This document shows positions 1 to 9,330 of a DNA stretch of 37,740 bases, piece after piece. The DNA comes from Dehalococcoidia bacterium (GTDB lineage: Bacteria > Chloroflexota > Dehalococcoidia > SZUA-161): NCBI GenBank assembly GCA_014874385.1, contig JACWAE010000055.1:1-37740 (forward strand), read 5' to 3'. The notes under the pieces are model-generated. The model was not told where the DNA came from. It searched no databases and saw only the letters and a list, made by a program, of their open reading frames with translations. Each line of letters starts with the position of its first letter. Position 1 is the stretch's first letter. The position numbers and the translations under genes are program-made.

Positions 1-78
1 CGGCTGCAGGCCAAACTGGGATACCTGTCGCCGGCCACTTATGCCCAAAAATACTATGCCGGGTTACTGGCAGCATGA
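1..78 (+). CDS. IS3-family transposase, C-terminal fragment (partial)
   Basis: Frame 1 is open from the window edge to a TGA at 76-78 and encodes 25 residues beginning RLQAKLGYLSPATYAQ. The 'LGYLSPATY' pattern matches the end of the rve integrase core of IS3/IS150-type OrfB transposases, where 'LGYLSPxEYE' is typical. This enzyme would catalyse excision and insertion of the element. Its DDE residues lie upstream of the window. It runs opposite to the signalling genes it interrupts. The short match rests on a well-conserved motif, so family confidence is moderate. Confidence 0.65.
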   Translation, partial: RLQAKLGYLSPATYAQKYYAGLLAA

Positions 79-102
79 AAGGTTTGGTGTCCACTATTGA
101 CA
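1..102 (+). mobile_element. 3' end of an IS3-family insertion sequence
   Basis: The first 102 bases are the right end of an insertion sequence that extends beyond the window. A transposase reading frame ends at base 78. The element's probable terminal inverted repeat is TGTCAATAGTGGACA, read on the minus strand from base 102 down to 88, which resembles IS3-family ends. Beyond base 102 the sequence is PAS-domain coding DNA on the opposite strand, so the junction is sharp. IS3 elements usually duplicate 3-4 bp of target, so bases 103-105 may be one copy. The other end is outside the window, so the IS cannot be named. Confidence 0.7.
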
Positions 103-1622
103 TCCGACCCCAGGAGGAAAGGACCAACATTGATTTCAAGGCTCATTTTAGTGCCTGATTTGGTACATACTTCGCATTCAAAGGCAGTGACCTCTTTGCC
201 TGACAATACCATGTCACTGACAGAGGACATTCGCTCAATGCTCTCCGGGGTAAACATCTTGAGAAGGTCAAGGGGCTTGCCAGAGAGCTCCTCTATGTCA
301 TAACCGCCCACTTCCAAAACTCTCTTGTTAACCCTGATAACTCTACCCTCAAGATCCAACAAGGCTATACCATTCCCTGAAGAATCGAAAATAGCTCGCA
401 GTTCTTCCTCGGATTCACGCAATGCCTCCTCGGCCTTCTTGCGCTCTGTGATATCACGGGTGACTCCTAGAAATCCGGTAGGCCGACCAGTTGAGTCATA
501 CAGCAAATTGACTTTCATCTCGACTGGCACTATAGAGCCGTCCTTGTGTATTAACTCAACCTCCAGCACAACCGCTTCAGACGAGTCCCTGTGTTCCTTT
601 ACTTCGGCCATTATCTTCGAAAGGGCGTTCTGGATAACCTCTAAAGAGGCAGGAGTCATGGATTCCTCTATACTCAATGACATCACTTCCTCAACACTGT
701 AGCCAGACATTTGTGTCACAGAGGGACTGACATACGTCGTACGCAGATTCATATCACGGGTCCAGATTATATCCTTCACGTTCTCGGCAAGCAGACGGTA
801 GCGCTGTTCACTCTGGCGAAGCGCATTTTCAGCCTTCTTACGCTCCGTGATTTCGCGTGTAACTCCCAAAACCTCACTGAGTTTTCCCTCTTTATCCCAC
901 AGGAACGACAACGTGACCTCAGCCCAGAGCTTAGAGCCGTCCTTACGCACGTACTCCAGGGTCAAAGACAGCGACGGATATTGTGACCCCGGAGTCATAA
1001 TATCCATCTGATTCCTGATGAGCTTCACAGCCTGATCAAAGGAATCGGGAGTTAAAATATCCTTTATCGCCAGCCTCTTCATCTCTTCAACCGTATAGCC
1101 CAGCAGGCGCTTGATAGAGGGGCTGACATAGGTTATTCTCCATTTCATATTAGCCGTCCAGATAACATCCGCAGCGTTGTCAGCGAGCAGCCGGTAACGG
1201 GCTTCGCTCTCACTCAATGCTACTCGGAGGTGCTGCCGCTCGATAGCGTAGCGCAGGGAACGCAATAATAGGTCACTGTCTACGTTTCCTTTGACCAGAT
1301 AATCCTGTGCACCCTCCTGAACCGCATTGAGCGCAACCGCCTGGTCGCTGAGGCCGCTCAACACAACTACCGGCACTTTGGGCGTTTGCTCACATATCTT
1401 GTTGAGGCCGTCAAGCCCGTGGCTGTCCGGCAGCGAGAGGTCCAACAGAATCACATCAATGTCGCCCCGGGCAAGTCGGGTCAGCCCCGTCGAGAGCCGG
1501 TCAACGTGTTCCAGGTCAAATGAAGCGCCTTCTGCTGCAGTAAGCAATTCCCGTATCAGACGGGCATCCCCGGGATTATCCTCTATCAGCAATATTCTGA
1601 TTTTTTCATCTCCCACTTCCAT
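54..1622 (-). CDS. Receiver-PAS-PAS-PAS signalling protein, 3' end lost to an IS insertion
   Basis: An N-terminal CheY-like receiver (about residues 8-130, phospho-acceptor Asp about 61 in LLDLSLP) is followed by PAS/PAC units at about 138-268, 272-398 and 405-505. Each of the first two ends in a PAC motif of the '[13 protein letters not shown]' type. The third PAS stops just before its PAC tail. The last 17 or so codons (base 102 to the stop at 54) are insertion-sequence DNA read by chance. Intact homologues usually continue into a histidine kinase or output domain, so this is a broken gene. The start is the ATG at 1622 or the GTG at 1625; both overlap the end of the upstream receiver gene by under 21 bp. 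It probably belongs to the operon of the two genes upstream. Confidence 0.8.
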   Translation of the reverse strand: MEVGDEKIRILLIEDNPGDARLIRELLTAAEGASFDLEHVDRLSTGLTRLARGDIDVILLDLSLPDSHGLDGLNKICEQTPKVPVVVLSGLSDQAVALNAVQEGAQDYLVKGNVDSDLLLRSLRYAIERQHLRVALSESEARYRLLADNAADVIWTANMKWRITYVSPSIKRLLGYTVEEMKRLAIKDILTPDSFDQAVKLIRNQMDIMTPGSQYPSLSLTLEYVRKDGSKLWAEVTLSFLWDKEGKLSEVLGVTREITERKKAENALRQSEQRYRLLAENVKDIIWTRDMNLRTTYVSPSVTQMSGYSVEEVMSLSIEESMTPASLEVIQNALSKIMAEVKEHRDSSEAVVLEVELIHKDGSIVPVEMKVNLLYDSTGRPTGFLGVTRDITERKKAEEALRESEEELRAIFDSSGNGIALLDLEGRVIRVNKRVLEVGGYDIEELSGKPLDLLKMFTPESIERMSSVSDMVLSGKEVTAFECEVCTKSGTKMSLEINVGPFLLGSDVNSGHQTFHAASNPA

Positions 1623-2070
1623 CACCCCCTGGCGGCAGCTTTACGACAGCGAGCCAGAAGTCACCGATTGACTTCACCACTTCGAGGAACTGGTCCAAAT
1701 CGACCGGCTTGGTAACATAGCAGTTCGCCTGCAGTTCATAGCTCTTAACGATATCCTCCTCAGACTTCGATGTGGTCAGCACCACCACCGGTATGCATCG
1801 AATTTTTTCGTTGGCCTCGATTGATGCAAGAACCTCTCTTCCATCTTTTTTGGGTAGGTTCAAGTCAAGCAGGATGAGGTCGGGGGAAGGTACGTTGATG
1901 TAGTCGCTCTCTCGATTCAGGAAAGCCAGGGCCTCCATACCATCACAGACAGTGTGTATCCGATTACAAACCTTAGCCTCACGAAGGGCTTCCTTAGTCA
2001 GACGTACATCGCCGGGATTGTCCTCAACTAACAAGATCTCGATAGGTCTGCCCAGTTCTACAATATTCAT
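1606..2070 (-). CDS. Single-domain response regulator (Rcp1-like)
   Basis: The 154-residue protein is a lone CheY-type receiver domain without an output domain. It has the acidic pair E16/D17, the phospho-acceptor D69 (LILLDLNLP), T100 and K121 (YVTKP). The family includes cyanobacterial Rcp1, the partner of phytochrome-like kinases, and the kinase just upstream has the matching type of catalytic core. Its ATG overlaps the kinase stop by four bases (ATGA), which implies translational coupling and a cognate pair. The likely role is to accept phosphate from that kinase and pass it to the receiver-PAS protein or other targets. The C-terminal tail is rich in Pro and Gly and is not part of the receiver fold. 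Confidence 0.9.
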   Translation of the reverse strand: MNIVELGRPIEILLVEDNPGDVRLTKEALREAKVCNRIHTVCDGMEALAFLNRESDYINVPSPDLILLDLNLPKKDGREVLASIEANEKIRCIPVVVLTTSKSEEDIVKSYELQANCYVTKPVDLDQFLEVVKSIGDFWLAVVKLPPGGDGSGR

Positions 2071-5000
2071 GATTTCTCCTCTCTTCCGCTGGGTATCGTG
2101 AAATAAAATGTGGCGCCATTTCCAGGCTGTGACTCAACCCAGATACGCCCCTTGTGTCGCTCCATAATTTTCTTGCATATGGTCAGCCCTATTCCTGTGC
2201 CAGGGTATTCCATTCTGCTATGCAGGCGGTTGAAGATAACAAAAATGCGATCGAAGTACTGAGGGTCTATCCCAATACCATTGTCACGTACTGAGAAGAT
2301 CCACTCGGTGCCATTACGCTCTGCTCCTACATGCACTTCTGGTTTCTTCTCGCTGTGGAACTTGATGGCGTTGCCAATCAGGTTCTGGAATAACTGAACC
2401 ATCTGCGTAGCATCTGCCATAACAGTGGGCAAATGGTCGTGGGTCACCACTGCGCCATTTTCATTGATAGCGGCCTGCAAATTAGCGATTGCTTGATTAA
2501 GGATCTCTTCGCAACTGGTCGGCCCAAAGGGTTTACCGCGTGTGCCCACCCTAGAGTAGTCCAGCAGGGCATTGATGAGCTGTTGCATTCTGGTAGCACC
2601 GTCCACAGCATAGCCAATGAACTCATCGGCATCGGAATCGAGTTTGCCTTTGTAGCGACGCGCCAGGAGCTGTGTATAGCTGGCCACCATGCGCAGCGGC
2701 TCCTGCAAGTCGTGAGACGCCACGTAAGCAAACCTCTCAAGCTCGGTATTGGAGCGCACTAGTTCCGCCATAGTCTGCTTCAACTTCTCCTCCGCCCGTC
2801 TGGTCTCGGTGGTGTCTTTCAATGAAAGCAAAACCGCAACTCTTCCCTGAAATTCGATCCTTGTGGCGAGGGCGCTTACCCATATTTCTCTCCCATCATT
2901 CGTCTTTACTCTAACATCGTATCTCTGACGCCGTTCCTGCTGATATAGGTCTTCTACAAATCCCTTTATAGCTATCTCTCTGTCCTCAGGGTAGATAAAA
3001 TCAAGTAGGTTCATCCCTATGCCTTTGTTGAGTACAGGATCGAATCCAAACATCAGCGCGGAGCGCCTGTTACCGTAGACGACCTTCAGCGTCTCTCCAT
3101 CGACAACGATGATGCTATCATGCGTGCTCTCCAACAAGATTAGATAGTCTTGCTCTCTTTGGCGCAACGCCTCCTGCGCCAGTCTGCTCTCAGTAATATC
3201 TCTCAGACTGCCAACTATGGCCACCGGCATATTTGCGCTATCATATATCACTGAACGGCTGTCACTCACCCATTTATATCCTAGCTCTTTGTGTTTGACC
3301 CGATACTCAATTCTGGAAGCTTCATCACCTTTCGAAGCGATCAATTCCATTACATTTTCGTCCATCTTTTGTATATCCTCGGGATGTATCGTAGCCCTCG
3401 TTTCTTCAAGGCTATGCCGCATCGCCTCTTCTGGAGTGTAGCCGAGTATTCTTTCCGATGCCGGGCTTATGTACTCATATCTGCCAGTCTGAATGTTCAA
3501 GCTATATATCATGTCGAGAGAGTTATCTAGCACACTGCGGAATCTCTCCTCACTTTGTCGCAATGTCTCCTGTACCAGTTTGCGCTCAGTAATGTCTCTC
3601 AGACTGCCAACTATTGCCACCGGCATGTTTGCGTCATCGTATACCACCGAACGGTTATCGCTTACCCAGCGATACCCCAGCTCTTTGTGTTTAACCCGAT
3701 ACTCAATAGATAGAGATTGGGCCTTTCCTTGCGTAATCAGGTCGATGATATTCTGTTGCAGCTTTTCAGCATCGTCAGGATGCGCTAAAGAAATTAGTTC
3801 ATCTGGATTAAGTGCTTGGAACTCCTCCGGACTATATCCGAGGACTTGTTTCGATGCTGGACTTGCATACTCATATTTCCCAGTTTGAAGGTCCATGCTG
3901 TAAATCATGTCGAGAGAATTATCGAGAACTTTGCGGAATCTTTCCTCGCTCTGCCGTAGTGCCTTATCCATCTGCATCCGCTCGGTAATGTCTCGGGCGA
4001 TTGATACCAGCTCAATCGGCTCACTAGCCTCTACACCCTTTACCTGCGAGACGGTATACTCGACGTCCACCAGGCTTCCATCCTTCCTCTTCACCCTGTG
4101 TGTACCGCGGAAGTAGCCCTGTTTGTTTATCGCCTCAGCGACTTCTTCGGTAAATTTCGAGCGGCTCACGCCCTCAGGGAAAAGGAAAGCTGCTTTCTTG
4201 CCAATGAGTTCATCTCTCTTGTAGCCGTATATCTCTTCTACTCTGTCATTACACCAGGTAATCACTTTGCCCTTTGACTTAAAAACCGCGTCAGTGAGGC
4301 TTCCCACCAGCGTGGAGTAATGCTCCTCGGATTGCCGTAGAGCCTGCTGCACCTTCCTGCGCTCGGTGATATCACGTACAATAACGAGGTCGGCGGGCCT
4401 TCCCTCGTATGTAATCCCGCCTGCATTCAGTTCAATATCTACTCTGTTTCCATTCTTGTGCAGGAGCGCTGTCTCATACATCGACCCGACAGTATCACCT
4501 GACATCCACCGCTCATAGAGGGAGATAACCTGCTGAAGCTCGTCAGGGTAAATGTACTCTGTCATTGGAGTGCCGATCATCTCTTCGGGCAGATAACCAA
4601 GCATTTCTGACGAACGCTCGTTGATATATTTGATAATCGTGTCCTGAACTATAGCAACAACGTCGTTAGCTCGCTCGACTACATCACGATATTTTGCCTC
4701 ACTCTCGCGCAATGCTTCCTCTATCTGCCTGCGCTTAGTGATGTCTCTCATAACCACAGAAACCGCAGGCCTACCTGCGAAATAGATGCGCTTGGCCCCA
4801 AACTCGACTGTAAATGTTGTTCCGTCGTCCCTGGTCAACGTCGTCTCATATTGTTGAGGCACAGCTTCTCCGCGAAGTCTCCTTTCGTACCATTCTGATA
4901 GCACTTTTACTTCTTCACGTGGCAGAAATTCCTCAACAGTTCTACCGGTTACCTCTTCGACAGAATGTCCGAACATCTCGGCGCTACGGACATTGGCAAA

Positions 5001-5444
5001 GACTATCCTGAAATTCTGAACCACGAAATATCCGTCGTTCATGTCCTCCACCAAATGCTTGAACTTCTCCTCCGATTCCCGCAGCTCATCATGGGAACGC
5101 TCCAGCGATTCCAGCATTCTATTGATGTCGCTTGATAGGCCCGATAATTCATCTTTACCTTTCGCTGACACTCTCGCCGACAGGGCCCTGGTTCTACCTA
5201 TATTGCTGACGCTTGAGCTGAGCCGAGATAGCCGAGACAGTACTAATCTGTCTAATAGCACGTAGATTACCCCGATAAACACCAGACCGGCTCCCAGAAC
5301 AAAAAAGAGAAAATAAAGCAGGGTGGTTTGCCCCGCGTGAGCCATATCTCTCAGGAAGATGCTTTCCGAGACTGCAAATAGAATCAGGAGCAGGCCAGCC
5401 AGCGTGGCACTAATGATGACTATAGTTTTCCTGCGTAGAGTCAT
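2067..5444 (-). CDS. Membrane-anchored sensor histidine kinase with HAMP and six PAS domains
   Basis: Residue numbers count from the upstream GTG at 5471, but the ATG at 5444 (residue 10) is preferred because AGAGGT lies six bases upstream. Two membrane segments (about 15-40 and 51-75) are joined by only about ten residues, so almost no extracytoplasmic domain exists. A HAMP linker (about 76-128) follows. Six PAS/PAC units begin near 135, 258, 379, 508, 640 and 770. HisKA carries the phospho-His H920 in [10 protein letters not shown]. The HATPase has an N box (N1034), DNGIGI (1063) and GTGIG (1091). The kinase core is the phytochrome type. PAS4 and PAS5 are near-copies. It probably senses a cytoplasmic signal such as redox state or a ligand through the PAS units. 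It is the first gene of the operon with two downstream receiver genes. Confidence 0.92.
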   Translation of the reverse strand: MTLRRKTIVIISATLAGLLLILFAVSESIFLRDMAHAGQTTLLYFLFFVLGAGLVFIGVIYVLLDRLVLSRLSRLSSSVSNIGRTRALSARVSAKGKDELSGLSSDINRMLESLERSHDELRESEEKFKHLVEDMNDGYFVVQNFRIVFANVRSAEMFGHSVEEVTGRTVEEFLPREEVKVLSEWYERRLRGEAVPQQYETTLTRDDGTTFTVEFGAKRIYFAGRPAVSVVMRDITKRRQIEEALRESEAKYRDVVERANDVVAIVQDTIIKYINERSSEMLGYLPEEMIGTPMTEYIYPDELQQVISLYERWMSGDTVGSMYETALLHKNGNRVDIELNAGGITYEGRPADLVIVRDITERRKVQQALRQSEEHYSTLVGSLTDAVFKSKGKVITWCNDRVEEIYGYKRDELIGKKAAFLFPEGVSRSKFTEEVAEAINKQGYFRGTHRVKRKDGSLVDVEYTVSQVKGVEASEPIELVSIARDITERMQMDKALRQSEERFRKVLDNSLDMIYSMDLQTGKYEYASPASKQVLGYSPEEFQALNPDELISLAHPDDAEKLQQNIIDLITQGKAQSLSIEYRVKHKELGYRWVSDNRSVVYDDANMPVAIVGSLRDITERKLVQETLRQSEERFRSVLDNSLDMIYSLNIQTGRYEYISPASERILGYTPEEAMRHSLEETRATIHPEDIQKMDENVMELIASKGDEASRIEYRVKHKELGYKWVSDSRSVIYDSANMPVAIVGSLRDITESRLAQEALRQREQDYLILLESTHDSIIVVDGETLKVVYGNRRSALMFGFDPVLNKGIGMNLLDFIYPEDREIAIKGFVEDLYQQERRQRYDVRVKTNDGREIWVSALATRIEFQGRVAVLLSLKDTTETRRAEEKLKQTMAELVRSNTELERFAYVASHDLQEPLRMVASYTQLLARRYKGKLDSDADEFIGYAVDGATRMQQLINALLDYSRVGTRGKPFGPTSCEEILNQAIANLQAAINENGAVVTHDHLPTVMADATQMVQLFQNLIGNAIKFHSEKKPEVHVGAERNGTEWIFSVRDNGIGIDPQYFDRIFVIFNRLHSRMEYPGTGIGLTICKKIMERHKGRIWVESQPGNGATFYFTIPSGREEKS
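3201..3710 (-). repeat. Internal tandem duplication within the kinase gene (PAS4/PAS5)
   Basis: The segments starting at 3201 and 3597 are 396 bp (132 codons) apart and share long near-identical stretches, for example TCTCAGACTGCCAACTAT. At the protein level both units contain a DNSLDMIYS motif, '[12 protein letters not shown]', and '[14 protein letters not shown]'. The period is an exact multiple of three, so one PAS/PAC unit was duplicated in frame, probably recently by recombination. Confidence 0.8.
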
Positions 5445-5700
5445 AGTTTGACCTCTTAAGCTTCCCTTCACAAGTCACATGCCGTTCGTTCTCGAATCCC
5501 TTAAACCTGTGTTACTAGCTTCTATTCTATTACTATCATGATACTCGAACACGTTACTTTCTCGTTCAAACAATAGCGCACCTGCTATCGGGTGTACATG
5601 GTCATTTAGTGTTGTTGGTGATGGGAAAATAGTACGGGAATCAAGCGTTTAGGGTTTCGAGATTTGAGATTAGGACTTATTACCGGGATACAAGTAGGGA

Positions 5701-6576
5701 TTAGAGGGGTGTGGAGTATCCAATTAGCTTGTAAGCTAGTTTGGCAGCGAGGAAGGCGCATGAGATAGGCCCCTCTCGGGGGCAGAGCTCCATCAGGTCG
5801 AAGCCGACGATTTTTTTGCTGGTGGCTACCGCTCGCAACAGGTCCAGCACCTGCTGCCAGCTCAAGCCCCCAGGCTCGGGAGTGCCCACCGCTGACATAA
5901 TCGAAGGATCGAAGACATCGAGGTCGATAGATACATATACCTGGGATGAGAGTGCAGAGACCACTCGCGGTACAAAGTCAGGGCTGTTTGAAGCCTCAGC
6001 ATAGAACGGCTCCTTCTGTTGCTGTTGCAGGAACTTGCGTTCCTCCAGGCTGAAGCTGCGGATGCCTGCCTGCACAACTGGGCAAATCTCCCATACCCGG
6101 CGCATTACCGAAGCATTGCCGTATCTCGTCCCCTGGTACTGGTCGCGGAGGTCAGCATGGGCGTCCAATTGCAGTACTGAGAGTTCCGGGTACTTTTCGT
6201 GAAAAGCCTTCACTGCACCCAGGGTAAGTGAATGCTCTCCACCTAGCATAGCCCACATCTTGTCTTTCTCAATCAGATACTTTGCTATCCCGTAAACCCG
6301 CTCCACCATAAACTCGGGGCCGCTCACCAGGGGTTGCACTTCGGGTAGGGTGTGGATACCTGCCTCGCTGATCTCGCGGTCCAGCTCAGCGTCGTATAGC
6401 TCGAGGTACTGTGAGGCATCGATAATAGCCTGTGGCCCCTCTCGTGCTCCGCTCTTATACTCCGCGGTGCCGTCATAGGGCACTGGGATAACCACGACCT
6501 TCGCTGTATCGAAGGGCATAGCTTGAAGAGGTATGCCGGCAAAGCTTCGTGGGGGCAGGAACAGCTCATCGGTCAA
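5701..6576 (-). CDS. speB: Agmatinase / ureohydrolase family protein
   Basis: This is a 291-residue ureohydrolase that removes urea from agmatine to give putrescine. All six Mn ligands are visible: H115 (GGEHS), D138, H140 and D142 (LDAHAD), and D218 and D220 (SIDLDVFDP), with spacing as in E. coli SpeB. The start appears to be a TTG at 6576, because an in-frame TGA lies just upstream and the nearest ATG is out of frame. It sits 27 bases downstream of speD on the same strand, so the two are probably co-transcribed. No speE is present here. With speD next door, an alternative substrate is N1-aminopropylagmatine, as in the Thermus-type spermidine route. Family assignment is firm; exact substrate is inference. 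Confidence 0.9.
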   Translation of the reverse strand: MTDELFLPPRSFAGIPLQAMPFDTAKVVVIPVPYDGTAEYKSGAREGPQAIIDASQYLELYDAELDREISEAGIHTLPEVQPLVSGPEFMVERVYGIAKYLIEKDKMWAMLGGEHSLTLGAVKAFHEKYPELSVLQLDAHADLRDQYQGTRYGNASVMRRVWEICPVVQAGIRSFSLEERKFLQQQQKEPFYAEASNSPDFVPRVVSALSSQVYVSIDLDVFDPSIMSAVGTPEPGGLSWQQVLDLLRAVATSKKIVGFDLMELCPREGPISCAFLAAKLAYKLIGYSTPL

Positions 6577-6603
6577 TTTGTCTGTCCATGCAGGCGGAGT
6601 ATC

Positions 6604-7002
6604 TCACCTGCTACTGGCCGAGTCCAGAGCTAAGGAAGGCTGTTGATAGTTGGAAAATTCCAGACCTCGGTTAAGGATATAGCTCCTGACCTCGGTCAGT
6701 CCAAAATCTTGCTTGAACTCCTTTATAGCTCGTTCGGCATCGAATTCCTTGCAGGAGAAGACATCGATATTGATGTAGAATTTCTCAGGGAAGGTGTGAA
6801 TGCTGATATGGCTCTCGGCAATGAGAACAAAGCCGGAAACCCCCCAATCCTCAGGTTTGGAGCCAACATATTTGGAGACATGCGGGGTTGAGATTTTCGT
6901 CATCCCGATTTGAGAGGGATAGCCATCGAGTATTTTGTAGATGAATTCGACATCCTGCATCTTCTGAGGATCTCCCCGGTAACCATCGATAATCAGGTGC
7001 AT
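6604..7002 (-). CDS. speD: S-adenosylmethionine decarboxylase proenzyme
   Basis: This small prokaryotic AdoMet decarboxylase makes the aminopropyl donor for spermidine. The proenzyme cleaves itself between E63 and S64 (IAESHISIHTFPE), converting the Ser to the catalytic pyruvoyl group. The conserved His (H69) and Cys (in VFSCKEF) follow. At about 132 residues it is of normal length for the class. ATG at 7002 is chosen over the GTG at 7011 because AAGGGGGT lies seven bases before it. It is the first gene of a two-gene unit with speB. A terminator hairpin lies just upstream and separates it from the HTH gene. Confidence 0.93.
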   Translation of the reverse strand: MHLIIDGYRGDPQKMQDVEFIYKILDGYPSQIGMTKISTPHVSKYVGSKPEDWGVSGFVLIAESHISIHTFPEKFYINIDVFSCKEFDAERAIKEFKQDFGLTEVRSYILNRGLEFSNYQQPSLALDSASSR

Positions 7003-7032
7003 TGTTCCCACCCCCTTCTAGGTTATTCAAAC

Positions 7033-7064
7033 AAAAAATCACCACCTTCCCCTTGCACGGTGGT
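7033..7064 (-). terminator. Rho-independent terminator between the HTH gene and speD
   Basis: Read on the minus strand, ACCACC and GGTGGT form a six-base stem around a 12-base loop, followed two bases later by six T residues (7038-7033). It lies downstream of the HTH gene stop and about 30 bases upstream of the speD start. It could end HTH transcription or act as an attenuator in the speD leader. Confidence 0.55.
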
Positions 7065-7103
7065 TGAAATTTAGTTTTTCTTTCTATTTCAGATTTAAGA
7101 AGC

Positions 7104-7295
7104 TTACCGCTCAGCAGTTACTTTATCCAGAAGCTTTCCCTCGTACCACTTGTCGAGGTCCTCTTTTCTGATCCGATATGCTTTTCCAATCTTTGCCGCT
7201 GGGAGCCTGCGGTCGCGACACCATCTTTGCGCAGTACCCTTGCTTATCCTCAGTATCTTCGTTAGATCATCTACCGACAATAATTCAGTTTCCAT
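7104..7295 (-). CDS. Excisionase-type helix-turn-helix DNA-binding protein
   Basis: The 63-residue protein is a single winged-helix domain of the MerR/excisionase family (HTH_17 type). Its pattern LLSVDDLTKILRISKGTAQRW is followed by RRLPAAKIGKAYRIRKEDLDKW, which is the usual wing. Such proteins bind DNA as excisionases or small regulators. There is no integrase or phage gene next to it, so a free-standing regulator is more likely than a prophage Xis. A GGAGGT lies 17 bases before the ATG, with a TGTGG-TTT-CCACA palindrome in between. The target is unknown. Confidence 0.8.
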   Translation of the reverse strand: METELLSVDDLTKILRISKGTAQRWCRDRRLPAAKIGKAYRIRKEDLDKWYEGKLLDKVTAER

Positions 7296-7350
7296 AATGT
7301 GGAAACCACACCACCTCCTATGCTAACCTTAAAAGATTAGCATTAAAAGC
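7296..7350 (-). promoter_or_regulatory. Palindromic leader/operator region of the HTH gene
   Basis: Two inverted repeats stand directly upstream of the HTH gene. TGTGG-AAA-CCACA (7299-7311) lies between the Shine-Dalgarno and the ATG. TGCTAA...TTAGCA (about 7320-7341, ten-base centre) lies further out. Both have the size expected of operator sites for a small dimeric repressor, and the first could also hide the start codon in a hairpin. Autoregulation is inferred only from position. Confidence 0.4.
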
Positions 7351-7427
7351 ATACCACATTTTAGTTGATAATGCAATACTTTAGCTGTTTTTTATACTCA
7401 GAAGGTTGATATTGCTGCTTATAGAGG

Positions 7428-8234
7428 CTAATTGCTACTACAAGGCTCTATCTCGGAAAGGGGTAATTCTAATACTGCTTCGCTCTCGAGTTGCACCGTA
7501 ACTGTTTCTTTGAGAGGATTACCACCGATCACTTTGCCCACGCCCAGACGGGTGTTTATCTTTTCGCCTGAAGCGGGCAGTTTCTGTTTCATAGCGCGGT
7601 ATTGCTCATTCTCGTAAGACAGGCAGCAGAGCAGTCGGCCGCATACGCCGGAGATATTAGCCGGATTAAGAGGCAAATTTTGCTCCCGGGCCATTCTCAT
7701 GGAGATAGTTTCGAACTTGCACAAATGGCTGGCGCAACACAAAGGCCGCCCGCATCTGCCCACGCCGCCCACCAGTTTGGCGGCGTCGCGGGTACCTACC
7801 TGGCGCAGCTCTACGCGGGTTTTTAAGGTGTTGGAAAGCTCACGCAGCAGAGCCCGAAAATCAACCCTTTTTTCGGACTTGAAGTAGATAGTAAGATAGC
7901 TGCCATCAAGGTTGTACTCCGCTGAGAGGAGCTTCATAGGAAGACGAAATCGCTCCACAAGTTCCGCGCACCTGGCTAATGCCTCATTCTCTTTTTCCTT
8001 CATTCTCTTCATCTGTTCCAGGTCATCCGGCTGGGCTTTACGCAAAACTGGCTTGAGTGGCTCACTTAGCTCGATAGAAGTGACCTCTCTGGGAGCTAGA
8101 ACAACTTTCCCGATTGCCGAGCCGCGAGCGGTATCGACCACCACGTCATCGCCGATGGCAAGCTCGATATCTGAGGGGGCGAAGTAATATATCAATCCTG
8201 CTCGCTTGAACCGAACACCTACAACCTTACTCAT
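7428..8234 (-). CDS. ricT: PSP1-domain protein, RicT/YaaT family
   Basis: The 268-residue protein starts with 'VGVRFKRAGLIYYF' and has the PSP1 cysteine signature in two blocks, CGRPLCC...HLC and GVCGRLLCC, in the middle. In Bacillus, RicT works with RicA and RicF as an Fe-S complex affecting RNase Y, biofilm and sporulation phosphorelay. In other bacteria it is a conserved housekeeping protein often found beside holB. Its ATG overlaps the holB stop by four bases (ATGA), so translation is coupled. The C-terminal 'GVGKVIGGNPLKETVTV' is the usual PSP1 tail. The Cys clusters suggest a metal centre; its exact role in this organism is unknown. Confidence 0.9.
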   Translation of the reverse strand: MSKVVGVRFKRAGLIYYFAPSDIELAIGDDVVVDTARGSAIGKVVLAPREVTSIELSEPLKPVLRKAQPDDLEQMKRMKEKENEALARCAELVERFRLPMKLLSAEYNLDGSYLTIYFKSEKRVDFRALLRELSNTLKTRVELRQVGTRDAAKLVGGVGRCGRPLCCASHLCKFETISMRMAREQNLPLNPANISGVCGRLLCCLSYENEQYRAMKQKLPASGEKINTRLGVGKVIGGNPLKETVTVQLESEAVLELPLSEIEPCSSN

Positions 8235-9292
8235 CCTGACGAACCCAGGCGCTGGGGCACCTTATCCTTTCTTTCGCCCTTATTCGGGATACTCAGCATC
8301 AGGACTTCCAGTACCAGCCTGGGATTAGCATTTTGCCCCAGTTGTACCACGGCCTCCCGAATAGCTTCCATAAAACCTCTGATATCAGCCAGGCTGTAGC
8401 ACTCTGCATGGCTGCGCAGCACTGTTTCCCTGTCGATGTTGATTATAAACTGGGCGCATCCTTCCCTGGTTAGAATGACATCCCGCCACCACCCCAGCCA
8501 AAGCTCAAGTACCTCCTCTACCGAGTCCCGGCTCTTGCTGAATTGAGCCGCTAACCTGGCAGCGAAGGCAAACCGCTGGTCAAGGCCGGCATTATTTAGA
8601 CCCAGAAGCTCATCTAACCTTTGAGAACGTTCCTGGGCCAGGCTTTCATCGCGTGAGGCAGAAACCGCCCATCCTATACTGCCGCGGCAGAGTCTGCTTA
8701 ACACTCTGGCTTTTTCAGGAGCTACCTGCCACTGTTCAATCAGCTCCTGCTCTATGACCGCAGCAGGGAGCGGGAAAAGTTCAACCCGCTGACATCGAGA
8801 AACGATCGTAGGTAACAACCTGCCATCGTTAACCGTCAGGAGTATAAAGAGCACCTTGGGTGGTGGTTCCTCCAGCGTCTTGAGCAGGCAATTGGCTGAC
8901 TCCTCGTTTAGATACTCGGCGCCATCTATGATAAAGACCCGGTGCCTGCCCTCATAAGGTTGCAGTCCGGCAGACCGTTGTACCTCCTTTATCTGCGCTA
9001 TGCTTATCTCTTTCCTAGTACCCGCTTCACCGGAATCAGCATTGGCCATGCGCCCGATCAACTGGACGTCGGGGTGATTTCCTGCCGCTATGCGGAGGCA
9101 AGACCGGCATTGGCCACAAGGCTGCGCCTCCTGTTCGCAGTTCAGCGCCTGTGCCAGATTAATAGCGAGCGTCATCTTGCCCACGTGGGGCTGGCCTACA
9201 AAAAGGTAGGCATGAGAGAGGCGCTCGCTCTGCAAGCTGCGCCTCAGCAACTCTACCGCCTTGGACTGACCAATCACCTGCCACATCGCCAT
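8231..9292 (-). CDS. holB: DNA polymerase III subunit delta' (clamp loader)
   Basis: This 353-residue AAA+ protein belongs to the clamp-loader complex that loads the sliding clamp. It has a Walker-A-like loop (GQPHVGKMT, 33-41), a zinc module of four Cys (52, 59, 62, 65), 'VFIIDGAEYLNEESANCLLKTLEEPP' in Walker B and sensor position, and an SRC motif. The loop has a GK pair but departs from the tau/gamma consensus, as expected for delta'. The start is the ATG at 9292; a second ATG lies six bases further in. It lies 38 bases after the tiny ribosomal-protein gene and overlaps ricT. Confidence 0.9.
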   Translation of the reverse strand: MAMWQVIGQSKAVELLRRSLQSERLSHAYLFVGQPHVGKMTLAINLAQALNCEQEAQPCGQCRSCLRIAAGNHPDVQLIGRMANADSGEAGTRKEISIAQIKEVQRSAGLQPYEGRHRVFIIDGAEYLNEESANCLLKTLEEPPPKVLFILLTVNDGRLLPTIVSRCQRVELFPLPAAVIEQELIEQWQVAPEKARVLSRLCRGSIGWAVSASRDESLAQERSQRLDELLGLNNAGLDQRFAFAARLAAQFSKSRDSVEEVLELWLGWWRDVILTREGCAQFIINIDRETVLRSHAECYSLADIRGFMEAIREAVVQLGQNANPRLVLEVLMLSIPNKGERKDKVPQRLGSSG

Positions 9293-9330
9293 GTTAACCG
9301 GCTAACGGCTTTCCGGTATTCTCCTCTATT

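Noticed and set aside
7104-7295. Prophage excisionase
   Set aside because: No integrase, phage gene or attachment repeat lies nearby; the neighbours are housekeeping genes.
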